Positions 6,151-14,500 of a stretch of DNA of 15,521 nt are shown here, one piece after another. Both the position numbers and the translations under genes were made by a program. Location: the NCBI GenBank assembly GCA_038230515.1, contig JBBRND010000057.1, forward strand, positions 1 through 15,521, read 5' to 3'. This DNA is from JAPLDB01 sp038230515 (lineage in GTDB: Bacteria; Bacteroidota; Bacteroidia; AKYH767-A; 2013-40CM-41-45). Under the pieces are notes generated by a model, which made no database searches, was not told where the DNA came from, and saw only the letters and a program-made list of their open reading frames with translations. Each line of letters starts with the position of its first letter. The first letter of the stretch is position 1.

Positions 6151-6770
6151 ACAAATCCGTAAGCGAACAGCAAGTTAGCAATAATATTTATGATGGAATG
6201 AATCGTCCAACTATAATGCATCGCCTCGTATTTATCATCAAGCATAAAATCAGCAGTTGAAAAAACAATGAGGGTTACGGAAAAATAAATCAACATGGCA
6301 GAAGCCATCCAGAGTTTGAAGTTTTGAAACAAAGGTTCGTCATCCTTTAAGCTCACTTTTATCAGCAGATACCCGGAAAGAAAAATCATCATCATAGACT
6401 TCACTGACATCTCTTTACTGTTAAACAAAAAAATGCTTCTCACTAGAAACGTGGTGTAGCACCAAACAATAAAGTACACAACGAAAATAACCATTGATAG
6501 AGCAAACAGTTTTTTCGTTTCAAACCATTTTCCGATCAGGTAGCAAAGAACGAAGCCCTCGATAAGTACATAAACATTTATCAGCCATAGGTTATTCATC
6601 CGGCATTGCGACATTACAGTAGAAGCGATTTCAATAGCTGTAGCGAAAGAAAAAAAAAGAGCGAATACTCTTAATTCAAAGTTCAGCTTTTTAAATTTAG
6701 CAATTGAGATGACAGCCGGAATTAAAATGGATCCTGCCGATAATAAATCGAGACACTCAGAAGTCATCAA
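6114..6770 (-). CDS. Seven-helix membrane protein, probable sensor partner
   Basis: 218 residues with about seven hydrophobic segments (roughly 10-28, 34-54, 60-82, 88-112, 123-142, 153-173 and 186-208), short loops and a basic-serine tail (KKTNSSSS). I do not recognise a named family. The 37-nt overlap with the kinase frame shows that the two are made together. Because the kinase has only one helix and no extracytoplasmic domain, this protein may act as the signal-receiving subunit in the inner membrane, like 7TM sensor modules fused to kinases elsewhere. That role is inferred from context only. Confidence 0.85.
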   Translation of the reverse strand: MMTSECLDLLSAGSILIPAVISIAKFKKLNFELRVFALFFSFATAIEIASTVMSQCRMNNLWLINVYVLIEGFVLCYLIGKWFETKKLFALSMVIFVVYFIVWCYTTFLVRSIFLFNSKEMSVKSMMMIFLSGYLLIKVSLKDDEPLFQNFKLWMASAMLIYFSVTLIVFSTADFMLDDKYEAMHYSWTIHSIINIIANLLFAYGFVCYYKKTNSSSS

Positions 6771-6794
6771 TAATAAAATAAAATCACAAAACAG

Positions 6795-6824
6795 AGCAAG
6801 TGTGAAATACTAATTCCACCTGCT
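6795..6824 (-). terminator. Hairpin between the 106-aa gene and the kinase operon
   Basis: On the minus strand, AGCAGGTG (6824-6817) pairs with CACACTTGCT (6804-6795), with a G-T wobble and a bulge, and is followed by a T-rich stretch. It lies 15 nt past the 106-aa gene's stop. It may be an attenuator that makes the small protein more abundant than the membrane/kinase genes. Confidence 0.45.
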
Positions 6825-6838
6825 TTTAAGTACTGTTA

Positions 6839-7159
6839 TTAAGAATTAAGAATATTGTTTGCACCACATCTATCAGGACAAGGAATGGCCACTTCCATAC
6901 AAAAATTACCTTCTCCGACCAAATCATTTTCTGAAGCATCAGTTCCTACAAGAACTAAAACCTGTTTTCCATCTTTATCCAATCCGTAGTAATATCTCAT
7001 TCCGACACAATTTTCCTGTGCCAGCAATGCCTTCACAGCTGCTTGGCCAAAGAAGCCACCCTTGCGTTGCCCGGGTGACATTTGAAGTCGATAATCTTTA
7101 GTTAGATCGCCTGCCTTCGCAAAAGAAATGTCGTGAATTTCATAACCTGTAAATGCCAT
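6839..7159 (-). CDS. Conserved small GGFFG/VGxRYYY-type protein, unknown function
   Basis: 106 residues with no signal peptide or membrane helix. Visible blocks are MAFTGYEIHDISFAKAGDLT at the start, GGFFGQAAVKALLAQENCVGMRYYYGLD at 34-61, VLVLVGTDASENDL at 67-80, and a cysteine-rich end (FCMEVAIPCPDRCG, Cys87, 94, 98) that might bind metal. I believe similar proteins are widespread as hypothetical proteins in Bacteroidota, but I know no function. The start is well set: AAGGAGG at 7167-7173, 7 nt before the ATG, is a strong Shine-Dalgarno site, which is rare in Bacteroidota-like DNA and suggests high expression. It precedes the sensor operon on the same strand and is separated from the right operator array by about 190 bp. 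Confidence 0.8.
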   Translation of the reverse strand: MAFTGYEIHDISFAKAGDLTKDYRLQMSPGQRKGGFFGQAAVKALLAQENCVGMRYYYGLDKDGKQVLVLVGTDASENDLVGEGNFCMEVAIPCPDRCGANNILNS

Positions 7160-7353
7160 AATGTTTCCTCCTTATTGTTTTTGAAAGTTAGTAGTGATAT
7201 TTTTAAATTCAGGGTGGAAAAGTAGAATAAGAATTCTCAGGAACCAAGATGTTGATTGGCAATTCGGGACTGTTATTTTTTTACTTCAACCAGTAAACGC
7301 ATAATTCTGAATAGGTTTCATTCACAGATTGACTTATCAGGGAGCTTCATTTA

Positions 7354-7412
7354 CCGTACTTCTACGGTAAACTTCCAGTACTTCTACGGTACGATTTCCA
7401 GTACTTTCCACA
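7354..7412 (+). promoter_or_regulatory. Three-dyad operator array (right copy)
   Basis: Dyads are centred at 7360.5 (CCGTACTTCTACGG, 7354-7367), 7382.5 (CAGTACTTCTACGG, 7376-7389) and 7405.5 (degenerate CAGTACTTTCCACA, 7399-7412), spaced 22 and 23 bp. The strongest-first order and both spacings equal those of the left array read on the other strand. It lies in the 508-bp gap between the divergent 106-aa and 411-aa genes and points at the latter. Confidence 0.72.
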
Positions 7413-7469
7413 TTGACTTTCTCATTTTTTATGTAAAACCTTTACGGCACATTTTACCTGATTTTTTTT

Positions 7470-7637
7470 ATGCATGTAATTTATTCAAAAAAAATAAACA
7501 ATACATCCAATGTAAAAGAGCATAAACTAATAAATCAAACAGCAGAACTTTTAAAGGAATTACGATTAATAAATAGGGTGACTAAAAATATGGTACTGAT
7601 TAAAAATAGTAATGCAGGTTTCCAAAAATTCGGGTAA
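7470..7637 (+). CDS. Possible 55-aa small protein upstream of the zincin-like gene
   Basis: An ATG frame of 55 codons begins 58 nt after the right operator array and ends 30 nt before the 411-aa gene. The middle, NQTAELLKELRLINRV, could form an amphipathic helix, and the end reads LIKNSNAGFQKFG. The composition (K, N, I, L) is what AT-rich DNA gives by chance, and no ribosome binding site is obvious. It may be only the untranslated leader of the next gene. Confidence 0.3.
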   Translation: MHVIYSKKINNTSNVKEHKLINQTAELLKELRLINRVTKNMVLIKNSNAGFQKFG

Positions 7638-7667
7638 TGAACGTTTCACGCTTAAACAAAAATAATT

Positions 7668-8903
7668 ATGTCAAACAATCCAAAAGAAGAAAATTTGTTG
7701 GTCAATTCAGTTGCCAATAGAAGATCAGCAACACGGGCTATTAAGAATGCGAAGCACTTACAAAATATCGCTCCTCACATTATGCCTAAGACTGAGCCCG
7801 CAGAGGGCTATGGAAGTATCATTCCGTTTGATGTGTTATCTCAACTTCATAAGTCGGATAAACCCAAGGGAATTGATAAACAGATGGCAAAACTACTAGA
7901 AGACATTCAATTCCCCAACATAAGTAACACTGCCGTTGATCCTCTTTTCAAAGGGAAATTATATTTCGTACGCATTCAATTTACAATTCAGAATCAAAAT
8001 AACGCAATCATTTCCGTCAGCCAGACCGATGTTACCACTGCATTACAGTACGCTACTTTAGCTGTTTATCCAATCTCTGCATACGCTTCCCAATACGGTA
8101 CCAATAGCATGACGGTACATCAGTCCGTCATCCAATACGCTGTCAGTTTGCCAAGTGCATCTTACAATGGCACACAACTTCAAAGTTGGGTCAATGACAT
8201 TGTTACCATAAACAACCTGCCCTCCAATTCATGTGTCATTGTTTTAAATCCAATGGGTATGACTAATACTAACGGTAATAGGGCAAGCGGCATTGGTGGC
8301 TATCACTCAATGGCAAGCATACCTTATTGCTTTGTAAACATGTATGGACAGAATCTTACTGTAGCAGATGCCAATTTCTCTTACGCCTTCATTCTAAGTC
8401 ATGAGATTGCCGAAATGGTTGTTGACCCACTTGCCAATGATGTGAATCCTGAAGTGTGCGATGGCTGCGCTGGAAACTGTGGTAATTTCTTTGCAAGCTA
8501 TTTCGATTCGAATGGGTATATTGATACACTGCAATCATTTCCACCAGCAGTTCCATATACCTTTTATATCAATTCAATTGTACAACCCGCTTTTGCAATT
8601 GGTTGCCCAACTAACCCCAATCAGGCATGTAATTATGCACCTCCTCGTCATTTTAACCCTGTATTTTCTGCCCATGAACGAACTGCAGCATGGATTATTG
8701 AATTGTGGTTGCTCATACACGGTGGTGATCCCGGACCAATTGATATTCTACAAATCAATAAAAATATTAGTTCGTTATCCACGATTCGAGCCATTGCAGC
8801 TTTGGCAAAATGTTTAGAAAATCCCACTGTAGAAAAATCCATTCTTCAAGCCTTGCGTCCGCTTATGCACGAGGTTGCAGGGCAGTTACATGAAGAACTT
8901 TAA
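7668..8903 (+). CDS. Putative zincin-like metalloprotein (HEIAEM)
   Basis: 411 residues with no signal peptide. The N-terminal 90 residues are polar. A central alpha/beta domain (about 95-345) has IGGYHSM at 209-215 and FILSHEIAEMVVDP at 241-254. HExxE followed by D at +8 resembles the SHELAEAVTDP motif of bacterial zincin-like and Exordium/phosphate-induced-like proteins. Metal binding through His245, Glu249 and a later residue is plausible, but the third ligand is not certain. A cysteine cluster (CDGCAGNC, 264-271; CPTNPNQAC, 313-321) follows. The C-terminal 60 residues are helical (LSTIRAIAALAKCLENP). It is the first sure gene after the right operator array and is followed 82 nt later by the exported 340-aa protein. 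Whether it is a peptidase is unproven. Confidence 0.85.
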   Translation: MSNNPKEENLLVNSVANRRSATRAIKNAKHLQNIAPHIMPKTEPAEGYGSIIPFDVLSQLHKSDKPKGIDKQMAKLLEDIQFPNISNTAVDPLFKGKLYFVRIQFTIQNQNNAIISVSQTDVTTALQYATLAVYPISAYASQYGTNSMTVHQSVIQYAVSLPSASYNGTQLQSWVNDIVTINNLPSNSCVIVLNPMGMTNTNGNRASGIGGYHSMASIPYCFVNMYGQNLTVADANFSYAFILSHEIAEMVVDPLANDVNPEVCDGCAGNCGNFFASYFDSNGYIDTLQSFPPAVPYTFYINSIVQPAFAIGCPTNPNQACNYAPPRHFNPVFSAHERTAAWIIELWLLIHGGDPGPIDILQINKNISSLSTIRAIAALAKCLENPTVEKSILQALRPLMHEVAGQLHEEL

Positions 8904-8985
8904 TTGATATACAAGGAGCTTAATTACACATGCAGCTCTAAGATATGTAAACATCATTGTTTAATTAATCTGATAAATCAATAAA

Positions 8986-10008
8986 ATGAAAAAAATCACT
9001 CCATTCATTTTTGTCATTCTTGTCTATTCAATCCAAGCGAAAGATTGTGGGAAATGGCGTTGGTCAATAAAAACACTTACCGATCAGGGCGCACTTGATT
9101 TGCTCAATCAACAGCCGACAAGCACTACTATAAGTCAAATCCTCACTGACCCGGAACCTCTTTCCCACCACTTAGCAACAACGAGCCCTCAGGATGGGCA
9201 GTTACCTCGCTTCGACAGTGAAAAACAATTAGTTGTTTTTACTGCCAATATTATAGAGGTGAAACACGAAGCTGATCATGATTATCATTTAGTATTGAAA
9301 GACCCAAATACAAATGAAGAAATGGTAGCAGAAATTCCCGATCCGAACTGTCCCTCATTCAGTGGTATTTCAGAATTACAAAACAGATTTCAGATTTTAC
9401 GGGATTGGGTCGACAATAATGTATCAGGAACCAGTGGTGATGGTGATCCCGCCATAACGGTACAAATTCAAGGTATCAAATTTTTCGATGCCCCTCTGCA
9501 TGCAACAGGCTCGCCTCCCAATGGACGCGAAATACATCCGGTTACAGATATAATCACTTCCGAAGGTAGTGTTTTTGCTTCTGCTGGACATCTAGCACCT
9601 GCAGAATTAATTAAATCAGTCCCAGTCAATCCGAATAATAACCCAAGTAAACCTTCTACGAATATGAATACTACAACGACTCCGCAAAACATGCTTTATC
9701 TGGTACTGCTTGCTGCTTTACTTGGAATGGCAGGACAGGTCATCCGCTTGATGGTAGGTCTAAAGAAAACCAATCAAGGGGCACCTCCAAACGCTGATGG
9801 AACAAAAAAGTCAACAGTTGAACTCGTAGATGGTAAACAATTAGCTCTTGGTTTATTCATCGCAATTGCCATTGGAGCCATTGCAGGTATTCTAGCAGCT
9901 GTAAATAATATGGGCATTTCAGAACTTAGCAAGTCAGACATATTTGCTTTCATCGCAGCTGGGTATGCAGGAACCGACTTGATAGAAGGGTTTGTAATAA
10001 ATAAATAA
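8986..10008 (+). CDS. Exported membrane-anchored protein with beta-rich OB-like domain
   Basis: 340 residues. A signal peptide (1-18, SIQA then KDC) precedes a soluble domain with CGKWRWSIKTLTDQGA at 21-36, EVKHEADHDYHLVLKD at 91-106, EMVAEIPDPNC at 112-122, GIKFFDAPLHATG at 163-175 and NGREIHPVTDI at 179-189. I recognise this block pattern (ERW-x-KT, DYHLVL, AEIPDP, ELHPV) from many secreted bacterial proteins of unknown function; the strands suggest an OB-like fold. An Asn/Pro/Thr-rich linker (212-232) leads to membrane helices at about 235-258, 285-307 and perhaps 318-336 (FAFIAAGYAGTDLIEGF). The N-terminal domain should face the periplasm. It likely forms an operon with the zincin-like gene. 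Confidence 0.85.
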   Translation: MKKITPFIFVILVYSIQAKDCGKWRWSIKTLTDQGALDLLNQQPTSTTISQILTDPEPLSHHLATTSPQDGQLPRFDSEKQLVVFTANIIEVKHEADHDYHLVLKDPNTNEEMVAEIPDPNCPSFSGISELQNRFQILRDWVDNNVSGTSGDGDPAITVQIQGIKFFDAPLHATGSPPNGREIHPVTDIITSEGSVFASAGHLAPAELIKSVPVNPNNNPSKPSTNMNTTTTPQNMLYLVLLAALLGMAGQVIRLMVGLKKTNQGAPPNADGTKKSTVELVDGKQLALGLFIAIAIGAIAGILAAVNNMGISELSKSDIFAFIAAGYAGTDLIEGFVINK

Positions 10009-10229
10009 GTAAATAAACAAGAAAGATCAATTCCAATCCATAGAATATCGACTTGAGTAGCTAAATATGAAATAGAGAATCTCAAAACAAGCTATGTGAA
10101 AGTACCGATAAAAAAACTATTCGTGAAAAAACTCATTCCCTCATGTATTTGAATGTAGCGTTTCATTTTAAAACAATGCCAGAAGCGCTGATAGGATAGA
10201 CAATGCGTTAGGATAAAAAATTAAGAAAA

Positions 10230-10283
10230 ATGGCAACAATTACTAGCACAGTTGGCTCTGTAGGTAGAATTATTTCATTTTAA
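10230..10283 (+). CDS. Possible 17-aa peptide ORF
   Basis: ATG to TAA encodes MATITSTVGSVGRIISF, closely followed (11 nt) by an intrinsic terminator. The ORF-plus-terminator arrangement suggests a short transcript with either a small peptide or a decapitated remnant of a longer gene (the start resembles the first strand of some peptidoglycan-binding proteins). No good ribosome binding site is seen. Confidence 0.25.
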   Translation: MATITSTVGSVGRIISF

Positions 10284-10293
10284 GTAGCAAGAC

Positions 10294-10320
10294 GTCCGCA
10301 ACAAGTCGGACACTTTTTTT
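10294..10320 (+). terminator. Intrinsic terminator
   Basis: GTCCG (10294-10298) pairs with CGGAC (10307-10311), with an 8-nt loop, followed within two bases by seven T residues (10314-10320). It can end the short transcript just upstream or read-through from the 340-aa gene operon. Confidence 0.6.
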
Positions 10321-10506
10321 GAATGTATTTTTTGTTTTTGAATCAATTTTCACTCTCATAAATGAAATTTCATGTTTTTATTCCAAGTAAGGTTCCACCT
10401 AAAAAAACATGCAGTAAATGATAGCAGTTTGTCCATCGTATTTATTTTTATTCTCCTGAACTTGCACTGTAAAAAAAAATATTTCTAACACCATTCTCTA
10501 AATCTC

Positions 10507-11007
10507 ATGATTAAAAACATCACTCTTAAGAATCGCAAAAATTCAAAGTGCAAGTTTGAAACCTGTCTTATTCTTACTGAACACGCTTTGAAAATGATCA
10601 ATCCGACAGGCGAATATTCTAAAAATCTGGAAGCATTTATTGATTACCTGATTTTGCTTTCCAAATCACCACAAAATGTACAAGTCGAAATTCTATATCA
10701 GCACCCGAAGCAAAAGAAAAATGCAAAGGGAAAAAATTTCAGGTTCGCAACTTCTTTTCCTGCTCCTGTTGCCAGAGAGAATGATTGGAAATTGAAATAT
10801 GATTCATTGACGGGACAGGAGGGAAAAGTATTCAGTTTTATTTTAAGAAATTTCAAGCAACAACAGATATGCCGCTCACTCAACATTAAACTAAACACTG
10901 AAAAAGGATATAGAAAGACTGTGCATCAAAAAATGCAAGTAGCCGATTTCGCTGCTATCAATGATCAGGATAGAGATTTGCTTTTGAGATTCACCCACGA
11001 AAAGTAG
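10507..11007 (+). CDS. LuxR-type HTH regulator without receiver domain
   Basis: 166 residues. The N-terminal 95 residues match nothing I know and carry a lysine-rich stretch (HPKQKKNAKGKNFRF, 66-80). The C-terminal part (about 100-150) is a LuxR-type DNA-binding domain: LTGQEGKVFSFILRNFKQQQ replaces the usual LTxREREVLxLIAxGxxxxx, then ICRSLNIKLNTEKGYRKTVHQKM. No receiver Asp pocket or transmembrane helix is present, so activity must depend on another signal or on abundance. It is followed by a hairpin and then the secreted-protein genes, which it might control. Confidence 0.85.
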   Translation: MIKNITLKNRKNSKCKFETCLILTEHALKMINPTGEYSKNLEAFIDYLILLSKSPQNVQVEILYQHPKQKKNAKGKNFRFATSFPAPVARENDWKLKYDSLTGQEGKVFSFILRNFKQQQICRSLNIKLNTEKGYRKTVHQKMQVADFAAINDQDRDLLLRFTHEK

Positions 11008-11019
11008 CCGTTAACATAA

Positions 11020-11056
11020 TCCCACCCCAGAGGGGTGGGAAATATCGAATTTTTTT
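11020..11056 (+). terminator. GC-rich hairpin after the LuxR-type gene
   Basis: TCCCACCCC (11020-11028) pairs exactly with GGGGTGGGA (11032-11040) around an AGA loop, 12 nt after the stop codon. A run of seven T residues (11050-11056) follows, but nine bases beyond the stem, farther than usual. It is a likely terminator, or an mRNA 3' stabiliser. Confidence 0.65.
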
Positions 11057-11099
11057 AGTATTCATTTGGAAGCTCATTACAATACCAAATAAAATAAAA

Positions 11100-11528
11100 A
11101 TGAAAACCACTCTCAACATTCTGCTCCTGCTGTTTTTTACTGCAGCGCTGACTACCACTGCCCATGCACAACAAAAAGTGCTTGCGATGGCAGTGGAAAC
11201 ATCAAGCAATGACACCACTCCTGAAGGACTGCCCGTCATTGACGAGAACACACTCATCCATGCTGTGATGAATGTAAACCTCGACAACACCGATTCAATT
11301 TACAAGTTGCATGTAAAGCTAGGCAGAACACAAGGCGGTACTGAATTTATATCTGCTGTTTTTGATTACAACGTTTCTGGCACATTCGGCAGCACTACCT
11401 ATTCCCAAACCGGAAGCACGATTCTATTAGGGCTTGGCGCATACGCTGGTATGATCCACTATTACGCAGAAGTGCAAATAGAAAAAACAGATCACAGCTA
11501 TGAAGATGCTGTTACTTTTTCAAGATAA
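11100..11528 (+). CDS. Small secreted protein, unknown family
   Basis: 142 residues. A clear signal peptide (1-23: MKTTLNILLLLFFTA then TTAHA with QQ after the AxA site) precedes a beta-rich mature part with no cysteine. Visible strands include VLAMAVE, LIHAVMNVNLDN, YKLHVKLG, FISAVFDYNVSG and YYAEVQIEKTD. No lipobox is present, so it is periplasmic or released. I do not recognise a family. The large surface protein begins 23 nt after its stop, so the two are probably co-transcribed, and it may be an accessory or a partner of that protein. Confidence 0.82.
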   Translation: MKTTLNILLLLFFTAALTTTAHAQQKVLAMAVETSSNDTTPEGLPVIDENTLIHAVMNVNLDNTDSIYKLHVKLGRTQGGTEFISAVFDYNVSGTFGSTTYSQTGSTILLGLGAYAGMIHYYAEVQIEKTDHSYEDAVTFSR

Positions 11529-11551
11529 CTCACCAACTAAACTTACACCCA

Positions 11552-14500
11552 ATGAAAATCCAATATATATTCCTCAATCGCCTTTCAGTTTTCTTTTTCT
11601 CTTTTATACTGATAACTGTATTTCTCTTAACCAACCAATCCCTTGCTGCAACTCGCACATGGAGCGGTGGTACCAGCACTGACTGGAATACAGCAACCAA
11701 TTGGTCTGGATCTGTAATACCGGGAACCACTGATACCGTTGTTATCCAAACAGGAACTTTTAACTGTTTACTGGCAGCAAATACAACGGTCAAACAATTT
11801 ACGCTGACAAGCGATACGATAGACCTGAATGGATTCACTCTTACGGTTTCAAACAATGCAACAATCACCACAGGATTTATCACCAACGGAACACTTTCCA
11901 TCAATGGCGCTGGTACTGCCACCTTCAGTGGCGGAACAGTGAGTGTTACGCTAAATGTAACTGCCAACTCTGTAAAGTTCTCAGGCGGCACATTCAGCAA
12001 TGCTGTTACTGTTGTAAAAAATTCTTCGACCAACTCTGTCGGAGATGGCAACTGCACCTTCTCATCAACTCTATCACTTACAGATTCCGGCAGTGGAAGC
12101 TGGACATTATCAAATGTAAATCCAGATACGTATTCAGGAAGTGTAACCGTTATTGAGCGAAGTACCGGAACCATTTACCTTTCTCACCACGGTACCGGAA
12201 ATAGTTTCTCTGCTCCGGTCTCTCTCACTACCACCGGCACAGGTTCTATTTTTTCAAATTACTACGGCACGGCAACTTTTCATGATAGCGTGATTGTAAA
12301 TTCAACAGCAGGCGGCAGTGTCGAGTTCGGAGTTAGTACCGGCTCATGCACACTTGATACTTCCGTTATTGCAATTGGCTCATCCGGCTTTAGCTCTACG
12401 GGCACTTTATATTTAAGAAGTGTGAACCAGAACGATTCCACTAAAACAATTTCCCTTACAACCACAGGTACAAGTGTTCTGCAATTTGCGAGTGGCTGCA
12501 CCTGGAATGGTGCTGTAACAGCAAGTGCACCTTATCTGCGTCTTAGCGGCAGCCGCTTTTTGGGAGTAGTAAGTATGACGTACACCGCTAACAACACCAG
12601 TACTTCTGCGGGAGGTTGTTACTTCGGCAACACCACCACACTTTCCAGAAATGCAACTAGCAGTGGAACATTTTCAATCGGTACTTCGACAGCCGATACA
12701 TTTAATGCCGTAGTAACTATTAAAGACGAAAGCCACGGCACTGTATCCGTAGTGAATGCAATTTTCAAAAACAAAGTAACCCTCAAAAACCAAAACACAG
12801 AAAGTGCTTCTGACCGTTTCGTTATTGCAACGGCAGGAACCTGTATCTTTAAAGACAGCGTAACGCTTGATAATACCACCTCCGGTATGAACTTCGGAAA
12901 TACAGGAGGCAGCGTGTCTTTCGACAGCAGTAGCTACCTCAACATTCTTTCTTCTTATACCGGCAGCTTGACTTTTAAGAATACGGCACAGCATGGGAGC
13001 CATGCTGTGAGTGTTCCGTTTCAAAGTAACAGCGGCATACTTTATCTGAACAGCGGCAGCACGTGGGATGCTTCATTTACCGCCAATGTGCAGCGCACAC
13101 AGTTAAACGGCAGCACCTTTAACAGCACTTTTTACCTCAAGCGCACAAGTAGCAGTACGGATACCTGTACCGGAGGCAATATTTTCAACGGCACTACTAC
13201 AATTATTGACAGCAATGCAACCTCACATTCATTTGTGCTTGCTAACACAACTGCCGATGATTTCAACGGCAACACTATCTTTAAACAATACGGTACGAAT
13301 GATAAGTTGTATCCGACTTACACAAAAAACTCAACGTTTGCTAAAGATGTTATTGTCGATGGAAGCGCAGCAATTGCTTTCGGAAATAATGGGGGCAAAG
13401 TAATTTTTGATGGAAGCGGAAATCAAACGCTGAGTAAATCGGGTTCTTACGTTCCAACATTTAAAAGAATACAGATCAATAAGTCGGGTGGTGTGGTGTC
13501 ACTTGCTTATCCGCTCACAACAGCAGATACCTTGTTCTTAACGAAAGGAGTTCTGGCAACGGATACAACCAATCTTCTCACGGTACCAGACAATGGGATT
13601 GTTTCTGGAGGGAGCGATTCTTCTTACATAAATGGGCCGCTAAAGAAGATCGGGAATGATACCTTCATGTTTGCCTTAGGTGATACTTCATTGCATGTTG
13701 GTGCTTATCACCCCCTTGTGATAACTGCACCATCAAATTCAAGTAATGAGTTTACAGCAAAATATTATCCATTGAATTCAACAATAAATAACAACCTTGA
13801 CAGCATTTATATTTCTAACTGTGAATATTGGTCGCTCAAGCATAATGTGGGGACAGACTCGGTTAAAGTGGGGCTAGGTTGGAATTCGAATAGCTGTGAG
13901 GTACATGATTCAACAACACTTTTAATAACAAAATACAACGGAACCAATTGGTCGAATTGTGGAAAAAGCTACGCAACATCAAATTCAAATAATGGCATAA
14001 TTAATAGCCTATCTTATATAAATATAACGTCATCTCTGACACATTTATTGACTATAGCTAGCAAACCGCAACTTAATTTTTTACTAAATTCCGATACGAT
14101 AAAGATTCGAGATACTTTATTTCTTACAAACGCCTCTATTGGTTTTAATTCAACTTCTTTATTTATTTGGAATTTTAATGATTTTTCTTGTTATGATTCT
14201 AGCTGGGATGGGGTTCATATTGTTCCAACAATTTCTTGCGCTGATTCTGTTTTAGGTACTTATTCTACATCACATATTTTTAACACTTATAGAACTTTTA
14301 CATTAAAATTAAAAACAATTGAGTTTACAGGAGATACTTTATCGGTGTCAAAAAGTCTGGTTGTCAATAACGATCTTTCCACATGTCAAATAAGTGGTTG
14401 CGAATACATTTCAAATGGAAATTTTGACTCTTATACTACTCCTTGTCCAAGTTGGCCTGAACATCTCTCAAATAATATATTAAATTGTTGGAGCGAGCTT

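Larger units (their letters stand above)
10009..10506. other. 498-bp intergenic region
   Basis: No gene of normal size is visible on either strand. The region holds a 17-codon ORF and a terminator, listed separately. The 190 bp before the next gene are A/T-rich and must include its promoter, but I find no clear -33 TTTG / -7 TAnnTTTG pair. No copy of the CCGTAG dyad is present, so the next gene is probably not controlled by the same operators. Confidence 0.5.

Noticed and set aside
10698..13024. Several long minus-strand open frames opposite the LuxR-type and surface-protein genes
   Set aside because: They lie antisense to clearly coding frames and have low-complexity, unnatural compositions; they follow from the codon bias of the plus strand.
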